Positions 1 to 9,724 of a stretch of DNA of 64,000 bases are shown piece after piece (the stretch's first letter is position 1; each line of letters starts with the position of its first letter). The stretch comes from Pantoea sp. CCBC3-3-1. GTDB lineage: Bacteria > Pseudomonadota > Gammaproteobacteria > Enterobacterales > Enterobacteriaceae. Position numbers and translations under genes: made by a program. The stretch lies in the NCBI RefSeq assembly GCF_007981265.1, contig NZ_CP034363.1:868001-932000 (forward strand), written 5' to 3'. The notes below the pieces were generated by a model that was not told the origin of the DNA, searched no databases, and was given only the letters and a program-made list of their open reading frames with translations.

Positions 1-632
1 CATTCCAGTGTGTTGGGTAAAGCGGCGAATCAAGTAATATTTGCTTAAATTAGTAACCTGAGCCAATACCTCCAGCTGCGGTTTTACGGTCAAGTACTCA
101 CGCAGAAACTCGATTACAATCCTAATTCTGTTTCCGTTACTTTCTGGAGATCCGGGGTGCGTTTCAAGCAATTCACCACATAACAACATCCGTTCCTGCT
201 CCTGACTGCAGTCATTATCCTGCCGCGCTGAAGCTGCATAGAAACATATTGCTCTGAATAAACGTGGGCCGTTAATGATCCCTTCACGCAAAAACCGGCG
301 CGTTACAATCACTACGCAGATTATCTTCCTCTGCCAAATTTTTTCAGAACAGACTGAGGTGGATGGATACTGATAAATTCCACATCTTTATTGTCAAAAC
401 GGGAAGTCTGGATAGTACCGGGGTTATATAAGATTACCTGACCACTTTCGACGTTCGAGGTTTTTCCCGCGAGCCAGATTTCTTCGATTCCCGACAGATT
501 TGCACTAATGACATATTCGTCATGCAAATGCTTATGAATTCAGGCATTACAGGCCTTTGCTCGGGGGTGTTCAATACCATTCCGGCTAAACCATTCTGAA
601 GGATATAGCGCCACTTCATCATACCTTCATGC
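1..632 (-). pseudogene. AraC-family transcriptional regulator, degenerate and cut by the window edge
   Basis: Minus-strand reading gives recognisable AraC-family pieces in different frames. The N-terminal cupin part reads HKHLHDEYVISANLSG and VESGQVILYNPG (about 535-400). The C-terminal helix-turn-helix reads LAQVTNLSKYYLIRRF and TQHTGM, open to position 1. The pieces are not continuous: an in-frame TGA (plus-strand TCA at 540-542) splits the N-terminus. A first frameshift lies in the T-rich run near 338-342 and a second near 285-290, because the middle segment (AEEDNLRSDCNAPVFA) ends at a stop and only the next frame continues as EGIINGPRLFRA. I infer a decayed regulator. Sequencing error could explain one lesion but hardly three. 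The gene it once controlled is not visible. Confidence 0.8.
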
Positions 633-689
633 ATTATTTGTGAATAAATATTTACATGACCAATTACTGATTGTGATCTCAAATCACAT

Positions 690-1034
690 CAGAAATATTG
701 ATAATTTAGTCCGATATATAAATGTATGCCAGAGCGTAGGGGCAGGCTGGATGAGGGATCAATCCGCCAGATTTTTTACATCAGGTGTAGAAAGTGGTTT
801 CTGAAAAGGTAGAGTTGCGACAGAGCTGACAGCCAAATACCTGGTGTCGTTCCTGGCGGAAAATAGTGATGCCCTTACGTCAAAAACTGCTTCTTAAGGC
901 ACATACTCTAAGGTGCATCTAAGGGAGAACGTAGCAACATGAAAAAACTGAGGGATGGCTGAGGCTAAACAGGGGGTTACCCCTGTTTCATCAGTATATC
1001 CTGACGGTTGGGCAGCAGGTTTAGCGGTAAATTA
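690..1034. other. Intergenic stretch without a supported gene
   Basis: About 345 bases between the broken AraC gene and the Rpn-type nuclease gene. Short open frames exist on both strands, but none has a plausible ribosome binding site together with a recognisable protein. No inverted repeats typical of an insertion-sequence end were found. Confidence 0.5.
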
Positions 1035-1997
1035 TCAATGGCGGATTTGCGCCAGATCGTCTTCAGTTAACCCGGTCATCTTCATGATGGTATTGCGATC
1101 CAGGCCGTTCTGCAACATGGTGCTGGCAACTTCGAGTTTACCTTTCTCAATGCCACGCTTTTCACCAAGCTGTATGCCCTTCTCAAGACCTTTCTCAAGA
1201 CCTTTTTCAATGCCCTTCTGTTCAAGCTGTTGTGCGATGGTCATCAAAGCGTCTCCATGTTGCGGCACACGCTGTGCCAGTTCGCGTACAAACGCCTCTG
1301 CGTCTGCCGTTTCACCCGTCTGTATCAGGTAGTTTATCAGCGATGTCAGCTGTTGTCCCGTAACCGGTTCTCTCAGCAGCAGGGTCGCCAGCCTGTCCAG
1401 CAGCTCTGCCAGGTCGCGCCGGTGAATATGCTTTTGCAGCAGCGTCAGGGCAGCCATGCTGCGGTGGCCCATTATCTCGTCGTCGGAAATCACCGTGACG
1501 TCAACCAGCGGAAACTCACCGCCGTAAAGCTTACCGGCCAGCCCGGGATGATTAAACTCATCCAGCCAGCGGGTTGAATAGGGATAGGGAGTGCGCTTTC
1601 CCGTATAAAACAGCACCGGTATCACCAGCGGCAGCTTTTTGTGCCCGGCGTCAAGGTGGCGCTGCATGGCCGCCACCGCGTAGCGAAGAAGCCTGAACGC
1701 CATGTGCCTGTCCGGCGTGGACTGGTGTTCGATAAGAACGTGGACGTAGCCATCATCGCCGGTCGTGGTTTTCAGGCTGTAGAGCACGTCGCTGAAATAG
1801 GGACGAAGCGTCTCTTCAACAAAGCTGCCGGACTCCAGTTTGAGGGTACTGAAATCGCAGACGGCCTGCAGCTCCGCGGGCAGATGCAGCTGCATAAAAT
1901 CCCGTGCGGTAGCGGGATGGGTCAGAAACTGTTTAAAGGCGAGATCGTGCGGTGTCGGGCTCGCGTTCCTGCGGCCCTTTGCTTTCCTGTCAGACAT
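1035..1997 (-). CDS. Rpn/YhgA-like recombination-promoting nuclease (putative transposase family)
   Basis: 320 residues, full length for the RpnA-E/YhgA-like family (PF04754, related to PD-(D/E)XK nucleases). The N-terminal motif TPHDLAFKQFLTHP is typical. The likely catalytic residues are D70 (PYFSDVLY) with E90 and Q92 (HVLIEHQSTPD). The C-terminus carries the family's lysine/glycine-rich heptad-like repeats (GIEKGLEKGLEKG, about residues 263-285), predicted to form a coiled coil. E. coli Rpn proteins are DNA endonucleases that raise RecA-independent recombination, and the family has also been linked to phage defence. It is a single gene between a pseudogene and a LysR gene, with no transposon ends visible. 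Genes of this family vary in copy number between strains, so recent movement is plausible but not shown. Confidence 0.85.
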   Translation of the reverse strand: MSDRKAKGRRNASPTPHDLAFKQFLTHPATARDFMQLHLPAELQAVCDFSTLKLESGSFVEETLRPYFSDVLYSLKTTTGDDGYVHVLIEHQSTPDRHMAFRLLRYAVAAMQRHLDAGHKKLPLVIPVLFYTGKRTPYPYSTRWLDEFNHPGLAGKLYGGEFPLVDVTVISDDEIMGHRSMAALTLLQKHIHRRDLAELLDRLATLLLREPVTGQQLTSLINYLIQTGETADAEAFVRELAQRVPQHGDALMTIAQQLEQKGIEKGLEKGLEKGIQLGEKRGIEKGKLEVASTMLQNGLDRNTIMKMTGLTEDDLAQIRH

Positions 1998-2194
1998 TCC
2001 CTGCTCCGTTGTCCCTGGAATTCTCTTTTCGAGAAGCGGGATTATAGCGAAATCCGGGCCTGCATACCCGCAGTTTATCGGGAGCGGTATGTGTCCCCCA
2101 CGTCAGCAATAACAAACCAATGTTGTCGTTAGCATGCCATCCTTCGTCAATGCGTTTTTGCCAACAGCGAAGTCTTAACGCTACTGCATCTATT

Positions 2195-3103
2195 TTAGGA
2201 TTCACATGCCCGGTTAAACGCTCTCAGCCACGCAATAAAGCAGCTTAGTGCGGTGGAATGATATTTCCGGCTCGGGTAATAAAGCGAGAAGCCTTCTGAC
2301 GGTGCCGCGAAATCTGCCAGTACTTCCACCAACTCACCGCTTTTTAGCTTTGAACGCACCAAATCCCTGATGACAAACGCCAGGCCCGCACCTGCACCAA
2401 CGGCTTCAATCATAATGTAATCACTGTCCAGCGTCAGGCCGCCTGCAACCGCGATATTGAGCGGTCGGCCGTTTTCGCAGAACTCCCATTTGTAGTTTAT
2501 CCCGCTGGGGAAACGGCGCTGAATGCAGGGGAAATCCACCAGTTCCAGCGGATGCTGCGGAACGCCGAAACGTTCAATAAAATCCGGGCTGGCAATCACC
2601 GCACCCTGTAATCGGGGGCCAAAAGGAATGGCAACCATATCCTGCGGGATAGCTTCGCCAAAGCGCACGCCGGCATCAAAACCCGTTTCGACAATATTGA
2701 TCAGGCCATCGCTGGTCGTCACTTCCAGCGCGATATCAGGATAGCGTTCACGAAAGGGGAGTAGTACCGTGCGAAGGTAAAGCGCTTCGGCGCTGCGCGG
2801 CAGATTCAATCTCAACGTGCCGCGTGGCGCTATGCGCCAGTCATTCAGCTCATCTACAGCCAGCGAAAGATCCTGGATTGTGGGTTCAATGCGTTGCAAA
2901 AAAGCCTGCCCGGCTTCGGTTAGCGAGACGCTACGGGTAGTACGGTTAAGCAACCGGACGCCGATCCGCTGTTCGAGATTGGAGATCGTATGGCTAAGGG
3001 TGGAAGGCGTAACGTTACGTTCCTCTGCCGCTTTACGAAAATTACGATGCCGCGCGATAGCGGTAAAAATTTCCAGTTCCTGTAACGTAGCCCGTGATTT
3101 CAT
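2195..3103 (-). CDS. LysR-family transcriptional regulator
   Basis: 302 residues. The N-terminal winged helix-turn-helix reads LEIFTAIARHRNFRKAAEERNVTPSTLSHTI (residues about 10-40, quoted in part), followed by the LysR substrate-binding domain to the C-terminus. It starts at the ATG at 3103, 99 bases from the divergent aldo/keto reductase. That arrangement is typical of a LysR activator controlling the neighbouring gene and itself. The best matches in my memory are the many LysR proteins paired with aldo/keto reductases or short-chain dehydrogenases. The inducer cannot be read from sequence. Confidence 0.88.
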   Translation of the reverse strand: MKSRATLQELEIFTAIARHRNFRKAAEERNVTPSTLSHTISNLEQRIGVRLLNRTTRSVSLTEAGQAFLQRIEPTIQDLSLAVDELNDWRIAPRGTLRLNLPRSAEALYLRTVLLPFRERYPDIALEVTTSDGLINIVETGFDAGVRFGEAIPQDMVAIPFGPRLQGAVIASPDFIERFGVPQHPLELVDFPCIQRRFPSGINYKWEFCENGRPLNIAVAGGLTLDSDYIMIEAVGAGAGLAFVIRDLVRSKLKSGELVEVLADFAAPSEGFSLYYPSRKYHSTALSCFIAWLRAFNRACES

Positions 3104-3202
3104 ATTAGTGAAAACTCTTCATTAATCCGCTTTAAAAACGTCAATTGTTGATTTTAACCGGGCAAAGTATAACGACTTTATCGCAAATCAACGGAGATAA
3201 TT

Positions 3203-4201
3203 ATGAAGCGCAGAACATTAGGTCATCAGGGGTTGGAAGTATCCGCTATCGGTCTGGGCTGCATGGGAATGACCTTTGCCTATGGCAAAAGCGATGAGCA
3301 GCAGGCCATCAATACTCTGCATCGCGCTTTTGATTTGGGTGTCGATTTTCTGGATACGGCAGAGGTTTATGGGCCTTTCGATAACGAAGAACTGCTGGCC
3401 AAGGCGCTGAAAGGTCGGAAAGAACAAATTAAAGTCGCTACAAAATTTGGCTTTAATATCCTGCCGCAAGGTGAGGGCTGGGAAAGGATTAAAGGCGTTA
3501 ACAGTCAGCCTGCTAATATCCGTAAAGTCGCAGAAACGTCGCTGAAAAGATTAAATATTGAGGCCATCGATCTCTTTTATCAGCATCGCCCGGATCCTGT
3601 CGTGCCTGTAGAAGAAGTCATGGCAACGCTGGCCGATCTGGTGCGGGAAGGAAAAATTCTACACGTAGGGTTATCAGAAGTTTCCAGCGAGACGCTGCGT
3701 CGCGCCCATGCTATTCATCCCGTTAGTGCTTTACAGAGCGAATATTCACTGTGGAGTCGGGACGTTGAGCGCGATGTGCTGGCAACCTGCCAGCAACTGA
3801 ACATTGGTTTTGTGCCATACAGTCCCTTAGGTCGCGGTTTTCTGACCGGAAAACTGGCGGCGCCGTCTACGCTGGATGAGAGGGACTACCGCCGCACGCT
3901 ACCGCGCTTTCAGCCGGATGCCCTGGCCCATAATGAAAAGTTGGTCGGTCAGCTGGGTGAGATGGCAGCAGGCTACAACAGTACAACAGCGCAGCTCGCT
4001 CTGGCCTGGGTGCTGGCAAAATGGCAGCACATTGTTCCCATTCCTGGCGCACGGAAAATCGCTCATCTGGAAGATAACTGCCGGGCGGCAGATATCGTGC
4101 TGATGGCGGAGGATGTCGCGTTACTTGACCAACTTTTCAGCCCGGAAAACATCGCCGGAGAGCGTTACAGTGAAACCGAGTTCGCGCTGGTGGAAAGATA
4201 A
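3203..4201 (+). CDS. Aldo/keto reductase (AKR13-like, NADPH-dependent)
   Basis: 332 residues, the usual length of soluble bacterial aldo/keto reductases. The full catalytic tetrad is visible: D51 and Y56 (DTAEVYGPF), K81 (VATKFGF) and H128 (FYQHRPDP). The N-terminus LEVSAIGLGCMGMT and the C-terminal IPGARKIAHLEDN are typical of the YakC/AKR13 group, which reduces aldehydes such as methylglyoxal and small aromatic aldehydes with NADPH. The start ATG at 3203 follows a purine-rich stretch (ACGGAGATAATT). It is divergent from the LysR gene and probably controlled by it. The physiological substrate is unknown. Confidence 0.88.
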   Translation: MKRRTLGHQGLEVSAIGLGCMGMTFAYGKSDEQQAINTLHRAFDLGVDFLDTAEVYGPFDNEELLAKALKGRKEQIKVATKFGFNILPQGEGWERIKGVNSQPANIRKVAETSLKRLNIEAIDLFYQHRPDPVVPVEEVMATLADLVREGKILHVGLSEVSSETLRRAHAIHPVSALQSEYSLWSRDVERDVLATCQQLNIGFVPYSPLGRGFLTGKLAAPSTLDERDYRRTLPRFQPDALAHNEKLVGQLGEMAAGYNSTTAQLALAWVLAKWQHIVPIPGARKIAHLEDNCRAADIVLMAEDVALLDQLFSPENIAGERYSETEFALVER

Positions 4202-4875
4202 AACAGCCAGGCCTGATTGAATTGATTTCTCTGACCCTTTTTTTGCACGCGCAGCTAAATTATTGTTTTTTCGATAGCTCAAACATCAGTGTGAAAAAAG
4301 GGTTTTTTAACGCTATGCGTCAACTTTCTTCTTAAAACGCTGGCTTATGATGCAACCGCTACTGTTCACTGCCGTCCAGGCAGCTTAGAAAGTAGCGCCA
4401 TCATGTTTAAATACACAGGATCGGTTTCCGGCGTGAAATTTATCCCCGTTTCCATAACTTTTTCTGAATCAGCGTTGATAACACATTCATATCATTCACT
4501 GAAGTGATAAACCGGTAAGGGGTTATTTAACAACTCGCTGCTCTTCACCATTTTGCTCGCGTTCAGGAGGAAACCGCATTACGCCATAAAAAAACCGGAA
4601 ATATTTGTCCAGCTAATTTGTACGCGTTAGGGGCTTAACTTAGCGGTAGCCGCAACGAAACAATAAGCAATTAAACGTGCTGTTGCTTTTGCATCAACGG
4701 CTTATCGTCGTATTAAATCCCCTGTAAAAAGAAGGCTAATCGAGGCTGTGTGCGCTTTTAAACAGGTTGGGGCAGCATCTAAAAAAACAGCGCATGCGCC
4801 GCCTGAACCGGCTTTTTATTACGCAATTAGTCCATGTTGTTGACCCTGTGGTGATGTTGCTTTTTTGTAAACAGA
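4202..4875. other. Long region upstream of the acnB promoter; no supported gene
   Basis: In E. coli this place, upstream of acnB, holds lpd and yacH, and neither is present. The sequence is AT-rich with homopolymer runs (for example around 4240 and 4295-4310). Only very short open frames occur, such as one of 34 codons from 4402 with no recognisable product. I see no clear terminator for the aldo/keto reductase gene. Confidence 0.45.
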
Positions 4876-4904
4876 TTAACAACCCACCAAAATCCTGCTA
4901 TGCT
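4876..4904 (+). promoter_or_regulatory. Sigma70 promoter of acnB
   Basis: -35 TTAACA (4876-4881), 17-base spacer, -10 TATGCT (4899-4904) preceded by an extended TGC. The predicted start of transcription near 4911 would give a leader of about 85 bases to the GTG start at 4995. In E. coli the acnB promoter is CRP- and Fis-responsive. The TGTAAACAGATTAACA stretch overlapping the -35 may contribute to such control, but that is an inference. Confidence 0.6.
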
Positions 4905-4994
4905 GGCCCACGCAAAACCGGGCACCTTACCCTACAGAAAAGCGCAGTTTGCCTGAGGGCGCCCGGTCATTACAATGTGAGCGAGGAGAACGTC

Positions 4995-7592
4995 GTGCTA
5001 GAAGAATACCGTAAGCACGTTGCCGAGCGTGCTGCCCAGGGGATCGTTCCTAAACCGTTAGATGCTTCCCAAATGGCCGCGCTGGTTGAACTGCTGAAAA
5101 ACCCGCCAGCGGGTGAAGAAGAATTCCTGTCTGATCTGTTAATCAATCGAGTTCCGCCGGGCGTAGATGAAGCGGCGTATGTCAAAGCCGGATTCCTGGC
5201 TGCCGTCGCGAAAGGCGAGGCGACTTCTCCTCTGGTTACTCCTGAAAAAGCGATTGAGCTGCTGGGCACCATGCAGGGCGGCTACAACATTCATCCGCTG
5301 ATCGATGCGCTTGATGATGAAAAGCTGGCACCCATTGCGGCGAAAGCGCTGTCCCATACGCTGCTGATGTTCGACAGTTTCTACGATGTAGAAGAAAAAG
5401 CGAAAGCCGGTAACCCACACGCACAAAAAATCCTCCAGTCGTGGGCCGATGCTGAATGGTATCTTTCCCGCCCGGAACTGGCTGAAAAAATTACCGTTAC
5501 CGTCTTTAAAGTCACTGGCGAAACCAACACCGACGACCTTTCTCCTGCGCCTGATGCCTGGTCCCGTCCTGATATCCCGCTGCACGCTCTGGCGATGCTG
5601 AAAAACGATCGTGAGGGCATTGAGCCGAATGAGCCAGGTAACGTTGGCCCAATCAGGCAGATTGAAGCGCTACAGGCGAAAGGTTTCCCGCTGGCCTATG
5701 TTGGTGATGTGGTCGGTACGGGTTCATCCCGTAAATCCGCAACCAACTCCGTCCTGTGGTTTATGGGCGACGATATTCCTTACGTGCCGAACAAAAAAGG
5801 CGGCGGCGTGGTGCTGGGTAACAACATTGCGCCAATCTTCTTCAACACCATGGAAGATGCTGGCGCACTGCCGATTGAAGTGGACGTGCAGAACCTGAAT
5901 ATGGGCGATGTTATCGACATCTGGCCGTACAAAGGCGAAGTGAAAAACCATGAGACTGGCGAAGTGCTGGCGAACTTCTCGCTGAAAACCGACGTGCTGC
6001 TTGATGAAGTGCGTGCAGGCGGTCGTATTCCGCTGATTATCGGTCGCGGTCTGACAACCAAAGCCCGTGAAGCTTTAGGTCTGCCACACAGCGACGTGTT
6101 CCGTCAGGCAAAAGATGTAGCGACAAGCACGCGTGGCTACTCGTTGGCGCAGAAAATGGTAGGTCGGGCCTGCGGCACCGAAGGTGTTCGTCCGGGCGCC
6201 TATTGCGAACCTAAAATGACCTCCGTCGGTTCTCAGGACACCACCGGGCCGATGACCCGTGATGAACTGAAAGATCTGGCGTGTCTGGGCTTCTCTGCCG
6301 ACCTGGTGATGCAGTCTTTCTGCCATACCGCCGCCTATCCGAAGCCGGTTGACGTCTCCACACACCACACGCTGCCGGACTTCATTATGAACCGAGGCGG
6401 CGTCTCGCTGCGTCCGGGCGATGGTATTATCCACAGCTGGCTGAACCGTATGCTGCTGCCGGATACCGTGGGCACCGGCGGCGATTCGCATACCCGTTTC
6501 CCAATCGGCATCTCCTTCCCGGCGGGGTCTGGTCTGGTGGCCTTTGCTGCCGCGACGGGCGTAATGCCGCTGGACATGCCGGAATCGGTGCTGGTGCGCT
6601 TCAAAGGCAAAATGGAGCCGGGCATTACGCTGCGCGATCTGGTCCATGCTATTCCGCTGTATGCGATCAAAGCGGGCTTGCTGACCGTTGAGAAAAAAGG
6701 GAAGAAAAACATCTTCTCTGGCCGCATCCTGGAAATCGAAGGACTGCCGGATCTGAAAGTTGAGCAGGCCTTTGAGCTTTCCGATGCTTCTGCCGAGCGT
6801 TCTGCGGCGGGCTGTACCATTAAGCTGGGCAAAGATCCGATTATCGAATACCTCAACTCCAACATCGTTCTGCTGAAATGGATGATTGCTGAGGGCTATG
6901 GCGATCGCCGTACGCTGGAGCGTCGTATTCAGGGCATGGAAAAATGGCTGGCGGATCCGCAACTGCTGGAAGGCGATGCGGATGCAGAATATGCAGCGGT
7001 CATTGAGATCGATCTGGCGGAAATCAAAGAGCCGATCCTGTGCGCGCCAAACGATCCGGACGACGCTCGTCTGCTGTCGGACGTGCAGGGCGAGAAGATT
7101 GATGAAGTCTTTATCGGTTCCTGCATGACCAACATTGGGCACTTCCGCGCCGCCGGTAAGCTGCTGGACAGCCATAAAGGCCAGCTGCCAACCCGTCTAT
7201 GGGTTGCGCCGCCAACCAAGATGGATGCGGCTCAGCTGACCGAAGAGGGCTACTACAGCGTGTTTGGCAAAAGCGGTGCGCGTATTGAAATCCCAGGCTG
7301 CTCATTATGTATGGGTAACCAGGCGCGCGTGCAGGATGGCGCGACGGTGGTTTCAACCTCAACTCGTAACTTCCCGAACCGTTTAGGGACGGGTGCCAAC
7401 GTGTATCTGGCTTCAGCAGAGCTGGCGGCGGTTTCCTCGCTGCTGGGCAAACTACCGACGCCGGACGAGTATCAGCAGTTTATGAATCAGGTTGATAAGA
7501 CGGCGGTGGATACCTATCGTTATCTGAACTTCGATCAGCTGGCTCAGTACACCGACAAAGCTGACGGCGTGATCTTCCAGACTGCGGTATAA
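4995..7592 (+). CDS. acnB: Bifunctional aconitate hydratase 2 / 2-methylisocitrate dehydratase
   Basis: 865 residues, identical in length to E. coli AcnB. It interconverts citrate and isocitrate in the TCA cycle and dehydrates 2-methylisocitrate derivatives in the methylcitrate cycle. It carries the AcnB-specific order: N-terminal HEAT-like domain, then the swivel domain ([15 protein letters not shown]), then domains 1-3 with the 4Fe-4S cysteines (IGSCMTN and GCSLCMGNQ near the C-terminus). The frame is open upstream to 4767, but the GTG at 4995 is chosen: it follows GAGGAG at 4984-4989 and gives [16 protein letters not shown], the conserved N-terminus. It is monocistronic with its own promoter and terminator. 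In E. coli the apo-protein also binds mRNA. Confidence 0.97.
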   Translation: MLEEYRKHVAERAAQGIVPKPLDASQMAALVELLKNPPAGEEEFLSDLLINRVPPGVDEAAYVKAGFLAAVAKGEATSPLVTPEKAIELLGTMQGGYNIHPLIDALDDEKLAPIAAKALSHTLLMFDSFYDVEEKAKAGNPHAQKILQSWADAEWYLSRPELAEKITVTVFKVTGETNTDDLSPAPDAWSRPDIPLHALAMLKNDREGIEPNEPGNVGPIRQIEALQAKGFPLAYVGDVVGTGSSRKSATNSVLWFMGDDIPYVPNKKGGGVVLGNNIAPIFFNTMEDAGALPIEVDVQNLNMGDVIDIWPYKGEVKNHETGEVLANFSLKTDVLLDEVRAGGRIPLIIGRGLTTKAREALGLPHSDVFRQAKDVATSTRGYSLAQKMVGRACGTEGVRPGAYCEPKMTSVGSQDTTGPMTRDELKDLACLGFSADLVMQSFCHTAAYPKPVDVSTHHTLPDFIMNRGGVSLRPGDGIIHSWLNRMLLPDTVGTGGDSHTRFPIGISFPAGSGLVAFAAATGVMPLDMPESVLVRFKGKMEPGITLRDLVHAIPLYAIKAGLLTVEKKGKKNIFSGRILEIEGLPDLKVEQAFELSDASAERSAAGCTIKLGKDPIIEYLNSNIVLLKWMIAEGYGDRRTLERRIQGMEKWLADPQLLEGDADAEYAAVIEIDLAEIKEPILCAPNDPDDARLLSDVQGEKIDEVFIGSCMTNIGHFRAAGKLLDSHKGQLPTRLWVAPPTKMDAAQLTEEGYYSVFGKSGARIEIPGCSLCMGNQARVQDGATVVSTSTRNFPNRLGTGANVYLASAELAAVSSLLGKLPTPDEYQQFMNQVDKTAVDTYRYLNFDQLAQYTDKADGVIFQTAV

Positions 7593-7642
7593 CGGCTGAT
7601 TCGGCGATGCTCAACGCTCGCCGGATCCTGTCAACTGGCTTA

Positions 7643-7671
7643 AACCGGGGTTATCCAGCCCCGGTTTTTTT
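7643..7671 (+). terminator. Rho-independent terminator of acnB
   Basis: Perfect 8-bp stem AACCGGGG / CCCCGGTT (7643-7650 with 7659-7666), 8-base loop, then a T-run ending at 7671. It lies 50 bases after the acnB stop. Confidence 0.9.
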
Positions 7672-7736
7672 ATGGCCAATTTGCAGGCATTCAGTAACGG
7701 CTCCAGTCATTGCGCACGCTGGCAACATCACCGGCG

Positions 7737-8093
7737 CTATTGATCTTTTTTCTCACAATCATATGAACCAGAAATGCGGATCCCGCTGCGGCTGCTACGC
7801 ACGATCTCGACGTCCAGCGTCGGCTTGCCTTTTTGCTTCACGTAATGCATGGCGTAATCTCCCTGAAACTTAGTCGCGGCAACGATCCATCGCATCGACA
7901 CGTTGTTGTAGTCTTCCTTGCGCGCCAAAAAATCGATCTTCTGTTTTCTCACTTTGACGCCGTTAACGCTGGACACTTTTCCCTCGGCGGAAGATTGAAG
8001 ATGAAAAGGGCCACACTGCGTATCCGCCAGGCTGGTCAATGGGATTGATGAAAACAGGCAGGTTGTGACTGCCAGAATGACGTTAAATTTCAC
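7737..8093 (-). CDS. Small secreted protein of unknown function
   Basis: 118 residues. The N-terminus MKFNVILAVTTCLFSSIPLTSLA is a good Sec signal peptide with likely cleavage after about residue 23. The mature part of about 95 residues has two cysteines (TQCGPFHL and SYDCEKKD) that could form one disulfide linking the two ends. I do not recognise a family. It is convergent with acnB, sharing the region after the terminator. The composition is enterobacterial and less AT-rich than the protease gene that follows. It is probably periplasmic; a role cannot be named. Confidence 0.65.
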   Translation of the reverse strand: MKFNVILAVTTCLFSSIPLTSLADTQCGPFHLQSSAEGKVSSVNGVKVRKQKIDFLARKEDYNNVSMRWIVAATKFQGDYAMHYVKQKGKPTLDVEIVRSSRSGIRISGSYDCEKKDQ

Positions 8094-8571
8094 CTGTCGT
8101 TGGCCTTTCGTAAAGTGGCGTTAGCCTGGAATTTAGCGAGATATCAGCCATGAACGGTTAAGGTCTCTCTGTCTCGCGCCTGGCTATCAGTATAACGAAG
8201 GGGGAGGAAAAGGTGGTTGTTATCGATGGCTGGATTAATAAAATCTATGTCAACGAGCCTCTGTTGTCGCGGGAACTGAGTCGTATCGTCATTGACAATA
8301 TAGTTTGAAGCTTCTGAATAATCATTTCTTCTTAAACAAAAGAACAATGGGCTGGTGGATGTGCGAGAGTCCGGAAATATATTTGATTTAAGTCAAACCG
8401 AGTAAGGGGGTTATCATTGATCTTAACCAGGTGAAAAATTAGATCTCTGCCGTTAAAAATAAAGCAAAACGATAAGTTATAGCGTGGCTGAAAAATAAAA
8501 GCGGTAGATGAAATTATTTTCATAAATGAAACTCCCTTGTTACCCTATACCTCATTTTAAAGAGGATTTAA
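8094..8571. other. AT-rich intergenic region; nothing supported
   Basis: Nearly 480 bases between two divergently placed genes for secreted proteins. Minus-strand open frames of 67 and 63 codons (8144-8347, 8332-8523) have no recognisable product and no convincing ribosome binding site. The only clear signal is AAAGAGGATTTAA just before the protease start. Confidence 0.5.
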
Positions 8572-9381
8572 ATGAAAATTAAAACTATTATTTCAGGCTC
8601 GGGTATTATTTTATGCTTACTGATCCCTTTTAGCGGAACGGCTCGCGCCGAGAATATAAAATTTTCAGATTCAGCTATCAAAGCAGAAGGCCACTGTAAT
8701 CCAGGAGATGATATTCATACCTTATTCCCCTCTGGTTACAGTCTTCCCTCGGTAGTTATGATCTACGTCAATGATTCCTCTGGTAAACCCGTAGACTGGG
8801 GAACGGGAACGTTTATTAGCCCTGACAAAATACTGACCGCAGGGCATGTTGCATATAATATGCAGCAGTATCAAAAAAAAGGTAAAAAGGTTTACATCAC
8901 GGCCGGACTCCATGAACCCGAACCTGGAACTGCCTATGAGATTAAAAGTATCGCCATACATCCAGAGATGAATTTAGACACTTCCGATCATGACATTGCA
9001 GTGATAACGACAACCAAAAATTATCCCACTCGAACTTATCCAATTACAGAGATTACAGCAGACCTTCCTGATGCTTTTTTTGGTAGTGTGAGCTATCCGA
9101 GTGGATTAATAGAAAAAATTGGGAAGTTTAACCAATATACAGCTCGCTTTAAAATTGATGGGCATCTGTACTCATCTGCTGTTGCTTTGACTAAATGCCT
9201 TACTTATGGAGGGGAATCGGGAGCTGCACTAATTGGTTATCAAAATGATAGTCCTCTTAATGGAAAGATAGTGGGGGTTTTATCAAGTGGTTCTGGAGAT
9301 CATCCAGGTGATCCGACAACCTTGACTTATTACACCACACTGAGCGGCAGTAATTATAAATTTATTACTGATAACTTATAG
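8572..9381 (+). CDS. Secreted trypsin-like serine protease (S1 family)
   Basis: 269 residues with a Sec signal peptide (hydrophobic core about 10-20, cleavage after TARA at about residue 26). The catalytic triad can be placed: H92 (LTAGHV), D141 (SDHDIAVI) and S216 (GGESGAAL, where most S1 enzymes have GDSG). C42 and C209 could form a disulfide. The chymotrypsin-like fold is close to the V8/HtrA-like secreted proteases of bacteria rather than to DegP: there is no PDZ domain. The gene is markedly AT-rich next to acnB and yacL, which suggests acquisition. It has its own GAGG ribosome binding site. Substrate unknown; a role in host interaction or competition is possible but only an inference. 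Confidence 0.85.
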   Translation: MKIKTIISGSGIILCLLIPFSGTARAENIKFSDSAIKAEGHCNPGDDIHTLFPSGYSLPSVVMIYVNDSSGKPVDWGTGTFISPDKILTAGHVAYNMQQYQKKGKKVYITAGLHEPEPGTAYEIKSIAIHPEMNLDTSDHDIAVITTTKNYPTRTYPITEITADLPDAFFGSVSYPSGLIEKIGKFNQYTARFKIDGHLYSSAVALTKCLTYGGESGAALIGYQNDSPLNGKIVGVLSSGSGDHPGDPTTLTYYTTLSGSNYKFITDNL

Positions 9382-9724
9382 TGTTCCAGACAGGGGCGGG
9401 ATCTTTCAATTTCGGCCCCTGCATACTGATTGGGACTGATAATACGATCGCCGCTCTTTTTCTCAAGTGCCGGCAGGTTTGGGCAAGAACACGGTGCAGC
9501 AGACCGTCCTGGCCTCAGCGCTGGCAAGGTTTGCCCGATGCAGCATCAGCAGGCATTAGCCTTCCGGGTCCGGCAAAAGATCCGCCGATTTTGAATCAAC
9601 AATCATTTCCCCAATACCGCTATCCACTCGCTGTTTTTTTCCGACAGGTTGCGATAATGCCCACTATCCGCCATCATTCGCGCCCGGCGCATCAGCACAC
9701 GCAATCAGGTTTGAGGTAAACAAC
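9382..9724. other. Intergenic region before yacL
   Basis: About 340 bases. A 7-bp hairpin CAGGGGC / GCCCCTG (9391-9397 with 9415-9421) just after the protease stop may weakly terminate it, but there is no T-run. A 112-codon open frame over this stretch has no ribosome binding site and an arginine/proline-rich, non-protein-like translation, so I do not call it. Confidence 0.45.

Noticed and set aside
4767..4994. In-frame extension of acnB by 76 codons upstream of the GTG
   Set aside because: The added sequence is not similar to AcnB, contains the promoter itself, and the GTG at 4995 has a proper ribosome binding site and the conserved N-terminus.
6075..7175. 366-codon open frame antisense to acnB
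   Set aside because: It is a shadow of acnB codon usage on the opposite strand with a non-protein-like translation.
8144..8523. Two short minus-strand frames (67 and 63 codons)
   Set aside because: Poor initiation signals and no recognisable product in an AT-rich gap where such frames arise by chance.
9381..9719. 112-codon plus-strand frame before yacL
   Set aside because: No ribosome binding site, arginine/proline/cysteine-rich translation without family, and it starts at the protease stop.
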